Assembly (NCBI GenBank): GCA_026983795.1
Contig: JALSTI010000231.1
Coordinates: 1-39,809, forward strand
Direction of reading: 5' to 3'
Source of the DNA: Melioribacteraceae bacterium
GTDB taxonomy: Bacteria > Bacteroidota > Ignavibacteria > Ignavibacteriales > Melioribacteraceae
DNA length: 39,809 bases
The notes beneath the pieces were generated by a model that was not told the DNA's origin, searched no databases, and saw only the letters and a list, made by a program, of their open reading frames with translations. Shown here in pieces: positions 32,505 through 39,809 of this stretch. The first letter of the stretch is position 1, and the number at the start of each line of letters is the position of its first letter. Position numbers and translations under genes: made by a program.

Positions 32505-33635
32505 GTGAAAAATTTATCAATTTATATTCATATACCGTTTTGTGATCATAAATGTATTTATTGTGATTTTTATTCAATAATAACAACGGAAAATCAATCA
32601 AACTTTATTAATGCAGTTACAAAAGAAATTGGTTATTACGCTGAATTATATGGAAAAAACAGAATTGTAAAAACTATCTATTTTGGAGGCGGCACACCTT
32701 CGTATTTACCGGTTCAAGCTATAAAAGAAGTAATCGAAAATATTAAGAATAATTTCAAAGTATACGACGATTGCGAAATTACGTTGGAAACAAATCCCGG
32801 AACGGTTAACAAATCCAAACTGAAAGAACTGAAAAATACCGGTATAAACAGAATAAGTATAGGCATTCAATCTTTTTTAGAAAGTGATTTGGATTTCCTT
32901 ACAAGAATTCACGATAAAAAAACGGCTATTGCAACCGTGGAAAATGCCGCCGATGTTGGGTTTAAGAATATTAGCATAGATCTGATTTTTAATTTACCCG
33001 GTCAAACAAAAAGCAACTGGTTAAATAATTTAAGTATTGCTGTTGAATTACCCGTAGTCCATATTTCCGCCTACAGTTTGATTATTGAACGGGGTACGAT
33101 TCTGAATAAAATGATTCTTGACGGAAAAGTGAATATTGGAGATGAAGATTTTGATGCGGATTTGTACGAAACAACAATACGGTTTCTGAATGAAAACGGC
33201 TTTGAACAATATGAGGTATCAAATTTTTGTAAAAGCGGATTTGAATCCAAACACAATTTAAACTATTGGAACTACGGCGAGTATATTGGTTTTGGTCCTT
33301 CTGCACACTCATTTATTAAAAATAAACGTTGGTGGAATTTTTCCAGTCTAAAAAAATATATTGACGAAATTAATAAAAGCAACCGGGCAGTTAGAGGAAG
33401 CGAGTTATTGACTCCGGAGCAAATGCTGAATGAGTTTGTAATGTTGACTTTAAGAAGTACCGGAATTAATATAAATGAAATCAAGAAAAAATTTAAGAAA
33501 AGTTGGTTAATAAATAATAAAAATAAACTTAACGGTTTAGAACAAAAGGGGTTGATTATTTTTGACGATAATCGAATTAAATTAACTCCCAAAGGATATT
33601 TGGTTTGTGATGAAATTTTGCTAAACTTGAATTAA
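32505..33635 (+). CDS. hemW: Radical SAM heme chaperone HemW
   Basis: The N-terminus IYIHIPFCDHKCIYCDF carries the Cys-x3-Cys-x2-Cys motif in the form typical of HemN/HemW. Then FGGGTPSYL, ETNPGT, GINRISIGIQSF and a C-terminal HemN_C region (ELLTPEQMLNEFVMLTLR) follow. At about 376 residues it matches HemW rather than the longer HemN coproporphyrinogen dehydrogenase; HemW inserts heme into respiratory enzymes. No ribosome site is visible; GTG here or TTG at 32499 are both possible and differ by two residues. It sits 14 bp before a symporter gene. Confidence 0.9.
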   Translation: MKNLSIYIHIPFCDHKCIYCDFYSIITTENQSNFINAVTKEIGYYAELYGKNRIVKTIYFGGGTPSYLPVQAIKEVIENIKNNFKVYDDCEITLETNPGTVNKSKLKELKNTGINRISIGIQSFLESDLDFLTRIHDKKTAIATVENAADVGFKNISIDLIFNLPGQTKSNWLNNLSIAVELPVVHISAYSLIIERGTILNKMILDGKVNIGDEDFDADLYETTIRFLNENGFEQYEVSNFCKSGFESKHNLNYWNYGEYIGFGPSAHSFIKNKRWWNFSSLKKYIDEINKSNRAVRGSELLTPEQMLNEFVMLTLRSTGININEIKKKFKKSWLINNKNKLNGLEQKGLIIFDDNRIKLTPKGYLVCDEILLNLN

Positions 33636-33649
33636 CAAGGAGTTAACGA

Positions 33650-34870
33650 ATGTTAAAACTTAAATTACACTGGCAAATATTAATTGCATTAGCATTAAGT
33701 ATAATAGTAGGAATATTTTTACCTGAATCAGTTAAATACACTTCCTGGATGGGAACTCTGTTCTTGAACGGATTAAAAATGGTGATTGTTCCCTTAATTT
33801 TAAGCTCAATAGTTTCCGGCGTTGCCAACATAGGAGGTGCAAGTGATTTTGGCAGACTGGGACTTAAAACACTCGGCTATTACATATTAACTAGCTTGTT
33901 AGCAATAATTACGGGTCTTGTTTTTGTTAATGTAATACGTCCCGGTTATGGAATAGATTTGGGCTTTACTCAATCCGTTCAGGGTTTGGCTTCCGCAAAA
34001 AATTCATTCGGCAGCACTATTCAAAATATTGTTCCGAGTAATATTTTTAGAGCGTTTGCCAATAACGAAATGCTTGGAATTATTTTCTTTGCAATGATTC
34101 TCGGTTTTTTTATAACAAAGGTTGATAACAAATACCAAACGTTACTTACCGATTTTTTTAACGCTTTTTTTGAAGTGATGATGAAAATTACGATGTTCAT
34201 CATAAAATTTGCTCCTCTCGGAATTTTCGGAATAGTTTCTAAAATTGTTGCCAAGCAAGCTACTCAAGGAAATTTGGCGCAAGTCGGCTCAAGCTTGGGT
34301 TTATATATGCTAACGGTAATTCTGGCTTTATTTACGCATGCGTTTATTACTTTACCGTTACTAGTTAAATTTATTGGTAAAGCAAATCCTGTTAAACATG
34401 CGAAAAATATGGTTACGGCATTACTTACTGCTTTTTCTACCGCATCATCCAGCGCTACGCTTCCGCTTACAATGGAAGCAGTTGAATTTGAAGACGGTGT
34501 ATCGAATAAAATTACTAGTTTTGTACTTCCCTTAGGTGCTACGGTTAATATGGACGGTACCGCACTATACGAACTTGTTGCGGCAATATTTATTGCCCAG
34601 GCTTACGGACTTGATATTCCTTTGGTTCAGCAGTTTGTAATGGTTTTTGCCGCATTGCTTGCTTCAATTGGTGCGGCGGGAATTCCAATGGCCGGATTGG
34701 TAATGATTACTGTCGTTCTCTCCGTCGTGGGCCTGCCGCTTGAAGGCGTAGGACTAATTTTAGCCGTTGATCAAATTTTAGATATGATGCGTACAACGGT
34801 AAATGTTTGGAGCGATTCGTCTTGTGCCGTAATCATTGCAAAATCCGAAGGTGAAAAACTGAAAGTTTAA
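33650..34870 (+). CDS. Dicarboxylate/amino acid:cation symporter (DAACS family)
   Basis: The 406-residue protein has eight membrane helices plus two re-entrant loops. Family motifs include the serine-rich hairpin (STASSSATLPLTME), the GATVNMDGTALYE segment and DQILDMMRTTVNVWSD near the end, matching GltP/DctA-type carriers that couple uptake of glutamate, aspartate or C4-dicarboxylates to Na+ or H+. An AAGGAG site supports the start. The Arg residue in DMMRTTVNVWSD suits an acidic substrate, but glutamate versus succinate cannot be decided. Downstream lies proC at 20 bp. Confidence 0.92.
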   Translation: MLKLKLHWQILIALALSIIVGIFLPESVKYTSWMGTLFLNGLKMVIVPLILSSIVSGVANIGGASDFGRLGLKTLGYYILTSLLAIITGLVFVNVIRPGYGIDLGFTQSVQGLASAKNSFGSTIQNIVPSNIFRAFANNEMLGIIFFAMILGFFITKVDNKYQTLLTDFFNAFFEVMMKITMFIIKFAPLGIFGIVSKIVAKQATQGNLAQVGSSLGLYMLTVILALFTHAFITLPLLVKFIGKANPVKHAKNMVTALLTAFSTASSSATLPLTMEAVEFEDGVSNKITSFVLPLGATVNMDGTALYELVAAIFIAQAYGLDIPLVQQFVMVFAALLASIGAAGIPMAGLVMITVVLSVVGLPLEGVGLILAVDQILDMMRTTVNVWSDSSCAVIIAKSEGEKLKV

Positions 34871-34890
34871 ATTCAAAAGGAAAGTTTTAT

Positions 34891-35700
34891 ATGAAATTGG
34901 AATCAAAAAAAATTGCAATTATCGGTTGCGGAAATATTGGATCGGCAATTGCGGACGGAATTATAAAAACCAAGTCTGTTATTAGAAAAAATATTTTTAT
35001 AACCAGACGTAAAAAAGAAGCTTTGGCGAAATATAAAAAGTTAGGGCTTAACACAACCACGGATAATAAAAAAGCTGTCCATAGTTCGGAAATTGTTATT
35101 ATTGCGGTTACGCCACATCAATTAGATGCTGTTTTAGAAGATATCAAATATAGTTTAGACGAAAAAAAGCACATAATATTTTCCGTGGTTTCCGGTGTGA
35201 ACATCAAATCTATTAAAGATAAAATCGGGAAAAATATTCCCGTCGTTAGGGTTATGCCGAATACTGCAATAAAAATCAGTGAATCGATGACATGCTTAAG
35301 CGTTCTAAATGAGAATAAAAAAGCGCTGGATTTGGCAAAGCAACTTTTCGATTTACTTGGAAGCACGCTAATTATAAAAGAAGAACTTATGGTTCCGGCT
35401 ACGGTTTTGGGCGCTTGCGGAATAGCTTTTTTTATGCGGGCTATTCGCGCCGCTTCCCAAGGCGGTATAGAAATAGGGTTTCATGCCGAAGAAGCTCTTT
35501 TTATAGCCGCACAAACCGCCAAAGGCGCCGCTTCCATTTTACTTATGAATAAAACACATCCGGAAGAAGAAGTAGATAAAGTTACTACGCCGCAAGGCTG
35601 TACCATTGCAGGATTAAACGAGATGGAACATAACGGATTCAGTTCGTCCTTGATAAAAGGTATAGTTACATCTTCGGAAAAATGTTCGAAGTTATCATAA
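34891..35700 (+). CDS. proC: Pyrroline-5-carboxylate reductase
   Basis: An N-terminal Rossmann motif (IIGCGNIGSAIADG, residues 10-23) for NAD(P)H, the VVRVMPNTAIKI segment, and the ProC signature near the C-terminus (DKVTTPQGCTIAGLNEMEHNGF) identify it. The length of 269 residues is standard. It makes the last step of proline synthesis. Location beside a glutamate/dicarboxylate-type carrier may reflect a metabolic link, since proline is made from glutamate, though both are common genes. Confidence 0.95.
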   Translation: MKLESKKIAIIGCGNIGSAIADGIIKTKSVIRKNIFITRRKKEALAKYKKLGLNTTTDNKKAVHSSEIVIIAVTPHQLDAVLEDIKYSLDEKKHIIFSVVSGVNIKSIKDKIGKNIPVVRVMPNTAIKISESMTCLSVLNENKKALDLAKQLFDLLGSTLIIKEELMVPATVLGACGIAFFMRAIRAASQGGIEIGFHAEEALFIAAQTAKGAASILLMNKTHPEEEVDKVTTPQGCTIAGLNEMEHNGFSSSLIKGIVTSSEKCSKLS

Positions 35701-35730
35701 TTTATTTTGACCGTAAAGGATGATTAAAGT

Positions 35731-37038
35731 TTGAATAAAAAAATCCTTCGCCTTGCAATCCCAAATATTTTAAGCAATTTAACAGTGCCTCTTCTAAGTT
35801 CGGTAGATACGGCAATAATGGGGCACTTGCCCAATCCGGCTTATATAGGAGCAATTGCAATCGGCTCAATGATATTTAATTTTCTTTATTGGGGATTCGG
35901 ATTTTTAAGAATGGGAACCACAGGTTTAGCTGCTCAATCCTACGGCGAAAATAACCGGAGCGAAACAATATCGATATTAGTAAGGGCAATTTTAGTAGGA
36001 TTGTTTTTTGCATTAGCTTTTATCATAGCTAAAAAGTGGATAGGAGAAGTTGCTTTTTCACTTGTTAACGGTTCCCGTGAAGTGGAAAACTACGCAATGA
36101 TTTACTTTAATATAAGAATTTTTGCCGCTCCGGCAACACTTTCGCTCTACGCATTTTATGGTTGGTTTTTAGGAGTTCAAAATGCAAAATTCCCGTTGTA
36201 TTTAAGTATAATTATTAATTTGTTAAATATTTCCTTAAACTATATATTTGTCTATAAATTCAATATGACGGTTGATGGAATTGCTTATGCTACTGTTATT
36301 TCGCAATATGCCGGATTATTGATTGCATTCGTTTTTATATTAACTTCTTACCGTAAATATTTAAGAAAAATTAAATTTCAATCGGTATTGGTTTTTAGCA
36401 GAATAAAAAAATTCTTTACCGTTAATTTTGATATTTTTATCCGCACCCTCTTTTTGATTTTTACTTTTAGCTATTTTACAATTCTTTCTGCCGATTTTGG
36501 CGATAAAATTTTAGCCGCCAATTCAATCTTAATTCAACTTTGGATGATTTTATCTTACGGTGTAGATGGATTTGCATTTGCAGCCGAAAGTTTAACAGGA
36601 AAATTTATTGGTGAAAGAAACAAAGAAAAACTATCGAAATTAATTAAGTATATTTTTTATTGGGGAATGGGACAAGGGGTTTTGCTGTCGATAATTTTTC
36701 TATTTGACATCAAAGGGATTATTAAACTTTACACAAACCAAATTAATATTATAAACACGGCAATGGAATATGCTTTTTGGACAATCTTGGCTCCGGTTAT
36801 TAATTCCGTCTGTTTTATCTGGGATGGAATTTTTATCGGTGCAACGGCTACCAAAGCAATGCGTAATTCAATGTTATTTGCAACGTTAATTATTTTTCTG
36901 CCGGTCTTTTATTTAACCCAAAATTTTCTCAATAATAACGCTCTCTGGCTGGCTATGATAATGTTCATGTTTGCGCGGGGCATTACTCTTACTTGGTATT
37001 CAAAGCGGTATATCTTTAAGGTATTCAATACCGGTTAA
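35731..37038 (+). CDS. MATE-family multidrug efflux transporter, DinF-like
   Basis: Twelve hydrophobic helices in two halves and the opening PNILSNLTVPLLSSVDTAIMGHL are those of MATE exporters of the DinF branch, which expel cationic drugs or organic compounds in exchange for Na+ or H+. Length (435) is normal. It uses a TTG start overlapping the stop of a 4-codon ORF that begins just after an AAAGGA site; no better start is in frame. It is 30 bp after proC. Confidence 0.9.
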   Translation: MNKKILRLAIPNILSNLTVPLLSSVDTAIMGHLPNPAYIGAIAIGSMIFNFLYWGFGFLRMGTTGLAAQSYGENNRSETISILVRAILVGLFFALAFIIAKKWIGEVAFSLVNGSREVENYAMIYFNIRIFAAPATLSLYAFYGWFLGVQNAKFPLYLSIIINLLNISLNYIFVYKFNMTVDGIAYATVISQYAGLLIAFVFILTSYRKYLRKIKFQSVLVFSRIKKFFTVNFDIFIRTLFLIFTFSYFTILSADFGDKILAANSILIQLWMILSYGVDGFAFAAESLTGKFIGERNKEKLSKLIKYIFYWGMGQGVLLSIIFLFDIKGIIKLYTNQINIINTAMEYAFWTILAPVINSVCFIWDGIFIGATATKAMRNSMLFATLIIFLPVFYLTQNFLNNNALWLAMIMFMFARGITLTWYSKRYIFKVFNTG

Positions 37039-37159
37039 TAATAAAGTCATTTTTACATTCTATACTAATGAAAAAATAACTTATTTAATAATTTGATTTT
37101 GATTAAAAACATTAATATTTTAAGGATTATATCCATTAGTTAAAGAAAGGAGAAAAATA

Positions 37160-38785
37160 ATGAAGAGTTTAATTTTATTGTTAATAATTTCCTTTTTCTA
37201 TTCTTCTAAAGCTCAAACAACAAAAATAACCGGAACTTTGGAAGGTGTTGACGGTAAATTATCTTTAGCTCATGTTCATGTTCAAAAAGATGAATCAAGT
37301 AGTCCGGTTAATTCTTATAAAGTTGATAAAAACGGTAATTTTAGTTTCAATATAAATAAAAAAGGCGTTTATTATTTGCAATTTACCGGAGTAAACCATT
37401 CCCCTTTGAAAACACCAATTTTTCTAAACGGCGGGAAAGAAATCAAACTAAAAGTTAAACTTTCAACTTATAAAATAAATAATGTAATTGATAAAGTTAA
37501 AATTATTGGCAAATTTAATAATTATAACTTTAGCAGCGGAAAATTAATGAAAAAGGAAAAAGACGGTACGTTTTCCTTCACAATGAAAACGGATGAACCC
37601 TTTTTTGAATATCAACTGTTAGGCGTTGATGTTAGTAGAAGTATAAACGGTACGCAATCCGATAGTTATAAATATGACGGCGGCGGCGACTACATATCCG
37701 TTGTAAAAGTAAAAGGCGGAAAGGTACACATAACCTTCGATCCGGGAAAATTGGTAAGAAGCGACCAGGAAGGTTCAATAGAATTTGTAAATAAAAATAG
37801 TGTCAATAATCAAGTATTTTTATTGAACAAAACTTTTAATCTAAAAAACGAAGATTTCAGAAAAAAAATAACGGAATATCGCAACAGAGTTGGTGATTTG
37901 AAAGGTTTTAGTTTCGATTTTGGTGATTTTAAAACCCGGCTCGAAAAAAATATAAAAGATAATCCCGACAAATTAATTAAAAAAGTTTCGCTTATTTATT
38001 ATGCTTCTTTGTTGAATTATCGCGCAAAGGACATTGATACGAGCTTAGCCTTAAAAGTATTCGACGAAGTTTCTCCGGCTTCTAATTTATGGTCGTTAAA
38101 TACCATGGCATTGTTTAAGCCTCTGTCCCTTTATCCTAACAGAAATGATTTTACACAAAAATTATTAAGTAATAAATATTTAAATAATGAAGTAAAAGCG
38201 AATTTGTTAAGCCAAGAACTTTTTGAGGCTAAGTTTGTTAAGAAAGATGAAGACAAAACCAAAACTATTTATAATAGAATTCAAAAAGAGTACGGAAATA
38301 CGAATATTGCAAAATATTTAAAATCAAGATTTTTTACCAAAAAGAAAGTCGCTCCGGGCAAAAAAGTTCCCGAGTTTAGCGTCAAATCCATCGACGATTC
38401 TAATGTTGTTTACTCAAATAAAAGCTTGTTGGGGAATGTATATTTAATTGATTTTTGGGCTACGTGGTGCGGACCTTGTTTGGGTGAGATGAAATTTTTA
38501 CACAATGCGTACGCAAAATTTAAAGATAAGGGATTAAAAATACTTAGTCTCTCGTTCGATACAGCACCGGAAAAAGTTAAAAACTTCAGAAACAAAAAAT
38601 GGAAAATGCCTTGGATGCATTCATTTGTAAAAGGTGGTTTTTCAAGTAAACTTGCTAAAAAATTTGAAGTGCTTGGAATTCCCAAACCTATTTTAGTTGA
38701 TAAAGACGGAAAAATTATTGCGAGCGAAATGGATGTGAGAGGTTCAAATTTGGAAAAGATATTAAATAAGGTTTTTGGAAAGTAG
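37160..38785 (+). CDS. TlpA/ResA-like periplasmic thioredoxin protein with long N-terminal region
   Basis: A signal peptide (cleavage near SKA-QT) precedes a beta-sandwich domain (about 20-105) like DUF4369/carboxypeptidase-regulatory folds. A second beta domain (about 112-205) looks like an early-set/AMPK-type module, and a helical linker follows. The thioredoxin domain (about 400-541) has FWATWCGPC with redox Cys437 and Cys440 and a cis-proline segment VLGIPKPILV. TlpA-like proteins reduce disulfides in the periplasm, for instance in cytochrome maturation or repair. The large upstream region is typical of Bacteroidota-type versions. A strong AAAGGAG site is present. Substrate unknown. Confidence 0.88.
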   Translation: MKSLILLLIISFFYSSKAQTTKITGTLEGVDGKLSLAHVHVQKDESSSPVNSYKVDKNGNFSFNINKKGVYYLQFTGVNHSPLKTPIFLNGGKEIKLKVKLSTYKINNVIDKVKIIGKFNNYNFSSGKLMKKEKDGTFSFTMKTDEPFFEYQLLGVDVSRSINGTQSDSYKYDGGGDYISVVKVKGGKVHITFDPGKLVRSDQEGSIEFVNKNSVNNQVFLLNKTFNLKNEDFRKKITEYRNRVGDLKGFSFDFGDFKTRLEKNIKDNPDKLIKKVSLIYYASLLNYRAKDIDTSLALKVFDEVSPASNLWSLNTMALFKPLSLYPNRNDFTQKLLSNKYLNNEVKANLLSQELFEAKFVKKDEDKTKTIYNRIQKEYGNTNIAKYLKSRFFTKKKVAPGKKVPEFSVKSIDDSNVVYSNKSLLGNVYLIDFWATWCGPCLGEMKFLHNAYAKFKDKGLKILSLSFDTAPEKVKNFRNKKWKMPWMHSFVKGGFSSKLAKKFEVLGIPKPILVDKDGKIIASEMDVRGSNLEKILNKVFGK

Positions 38786-38937
38786 TTTATAAAATAGTGC
38801 TCGAAATAGAAATAATAAGAAAATTGAATATATAAAACTTGTGTAATAATGGAATTGAATTCTTGGTTCTTATTTCCATACCGCAGGTTATGAACGAATA
38901 CAATAAATAAAAAATTGCACAAGAGAAATATGACCAC

Positions 38938-38959
38938 TCCCAAAAAGCCCGTTTTGGGA
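38938..38959. repeat. Palindrome in the TlpA-rimP intergenic region
   Basis: TCCCAAAA (38938-38945) and TTTTGGGA (38952-38959) are perfect arms with a 6-bp spacer, without a T-tract. The surrounding 38786-39037 holds no gene I can support on either strand. Confidence 0.45.
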
Positions 38960-39037
38960 AATGGGATAAAACCAAATATAAACATGTCAGAATCTTGCTA
39001 AATCAATAATAAGTTCGTAAATTTATGAATCCTAATT

Positions 39038-39064
39038 TCGCCCCTTGAGGGCGATTTTTGTTTT
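39038..39064 (+). terminator. Intrinsic terminator/attenuator abutting the rimP start codon
   Basis: TCGCCC (39038-39043) and GGGCGA (39049-39054) flank CTTGA and are followed by TTTTTGTTTT, which runs directly into the rimP ATG. It may simply end upstream transcription, or act as an attenuator of the rimP-nusA operon. The rimP start has no Shine-Dalgarno because this element occupies the place. Confidence 0.75.
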
Positions 39065-39517
39065 ATGGAATTGAAGAACAAACATATTAAAGAAATATTT
39101 CGGCCGGTTATAGAAAATCAACATTTTATGTTGATCGATTTAATAATCCGGGGGAACACTCAAAATAGAATTATAGAAGTTTTTATTGACGGCGATAATC
39201 CTATTACTACAGACGATTGCGCGGTTGTTAGCAAAAAATTAAACTCCGTTATAGAAAATCAAAATTTGTTCAACGGTAAGTATCGCCTCGATGTTTCTTC
39301 GCCCGGAATTGATAAACCGTTAAAGTTTTTAAGGCAATATAAAAAACATCTTAATAGAAATTTTGAAGTAAAATACGAGCTCAACTCGGAAAAGAAAAAA
39401 TTGGAAGGAAAATTAATAAATATCGAAAATGAAACTTTGATCTTTCTTTCAAAAAATGATGAAATTCGTTTGAATTTCGATCAAATAATAAAAGCAAAAG
39501 TATTAATTAGTTTTTGA
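39065..39517 (+). CDS. rimP: Ribosome maturation factor RimP
   Basis: The 150-residue protein has the RimP N-terminal domain with VFIDGDNPITTDDCAVVSKKLNSVI and the junction motif YRLDVSSPGIDKPLKF, then a small SH3-like C-terminal domain. RimP assists 30S subunit assembly. It is followed 15 bp later by nusA, the conserved bacterial order. The start codon lies immediately after a terminator-like hairpin, suggesting leaderless translation from a promoter inside it, or readthrough-dependent expression. Confidence 0.94.
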   Translation: MELKNKHIKEIFRPVIENQHFMLIDLIIRGNTQNRIIEVFIDGDNPITTDDCAVVSKKLNSVIENQNLFNGKYRLDVSSPGIDKPLKFLRQYKKHLNRNFEVKYELNSEKKKLEGKLINIENETLIFLSKNDEIRLNFDQIIKAKVLISF

Positions 39518-39532
39518 TTTGGAGGCAAAATT

Positions 39533-39809
39533 ATGAATTCAGCTATTGTTGAATCATTTTCGCAAATGGTACGTGAAAAAGGACTCGACAAAGACGTTCT
39601 TGCAGGTATTATTGAAGAGGTTTTTGGCGTTTTGGTAAAAAAGAAATTCGGACCCGATGCCGAATATGATGTGGTTGTTAATATGGACCGCGGCGATATA
39701 GAAGTCTTTTTGGTTAAAACCATTGTAGATGAAGTTGAAGACCCTAATACCGAAATAAGCATTGATGAAGTAAATAAAAGAGGAAATGAAGAAGAATTGG
39801 AAGTTGGCG
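39533..39809 (+). CDS. nusA: Transcription termination/antitermination factor NusA, 5' part
   Basis: Starting at an ATG 7 bp after a GGAGG site, the first 92 codons read as the NusA N-terminal RNA polymerase-binding domain (MNSAIVESFSQMVREKGLD, later VLAGIIEEVFGVLVKKKFG). The gene runs off the right edge of the window. Its place after rimP is the standard operon order. Confidence 0.93.
   Translation, partial: MNSAIVESFSQMVREKGLDKDVLAGIIEEVFGVLVKKKFGPDAEYDVVVNMDRGDIEVFLVKTIVDEVEDPNTEISIDEVNKRGNEEELEVG

Noticed and set aside
38410-38985. 191-codon minus-strand ORF
   Set aside because: It lies mostly antisense to the thioredoxin domain of the TlpA-like gene, has no ribosome site and an unnatural Phe-rich composition.

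Overview
The window is AT-rich (about one third G+C by eye) chromosomal DNA from a Gram-negative bacterium. Evidence for an outer membrane includes heptose lipopolysaccharide genes (hldD, a GT9 heptosyltransferase), several lipoproteins with clear lipoboxes, FadL-type and other beta-barrels, and a TlpA-type periplasmic thioredoxin. The protein families and the mix of strong AGGAGG ribosome sites with SD-less starts fit the Bacteroidota/Chlorobi lineage, most likely an Ignavibacteria member. That assignment is inference from gene content; no rRNA is present.

Layout. 1-3645: end of hldD, a radical SAM/SPASM enzyme, an overlapping Nudix hydrolase and SMUG2-type uracil-DNA glycosylase pair, and an opposing alpha/beta hydrolase. 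3722-11055: a probable envelope-sensing module. It comprises a CHASE2 membrane sensor fused to a sigma-54 activator ATPase, a repeat-rich intergenic region with a sigma-54-like promoter, a lipoprotein, and then an operon of a second lipoprotein, a beta-barrel/transglutaminase-like protein and a FecR-like protein. 11401-13526 (minus): a small basic protein, archease and RtcB RNA ligase. 13737-15547: heptosyltransferase and a stand-alone RsbRD_N-like protein.

15745-18983 is a compact sulfur-handling operon: a palindromic operator, a Cys-rich MerR regulator, an SQR-like flavoprotein, DUF1641, a DsrC/TusE-like carrier with only the C-terminal cysteine, and DsrE2. 19100-21566: a DUF302-like secreted protein and a FadL-type porin. 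21741-25407 resembles the arsenosugar/rSAM-associated cluster: a DUF2064 transferase, a CMD/AhpD-like protein, ArsS and a polytopic glycosyltransferase. Two of these genes appear to lack ATG/GTG/TTG starts at the position that fits best.

25431-28680 is an accessory stretch: MarR with palindromes, a small membrane protein ending in a 16-bp perfect hairpin, an orphan 90-residue ORF, and an XRE-ImmA/IrrE plus PIN pair next to an initiator tRNA gene. 29045-39809 is mostly housekeeping: recN, an outer-membrane protein/lipoprotein pair, hemW, a dicarboxylate/glutamate symporter, proC, a MATE exporter, a TlpA-like protein, then rimP and the start of nusA.

The two best candidates for an undescribed system are the CHASE2-sigma54/transglutaminase/FecR module and the Cys-rich-MerR sulfur operon. 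The non-AUG starts in the arsenosugar-like cluster are the oddest sequence-level signal. No CRISPR array, transposase, integrase or rRNA was seen.
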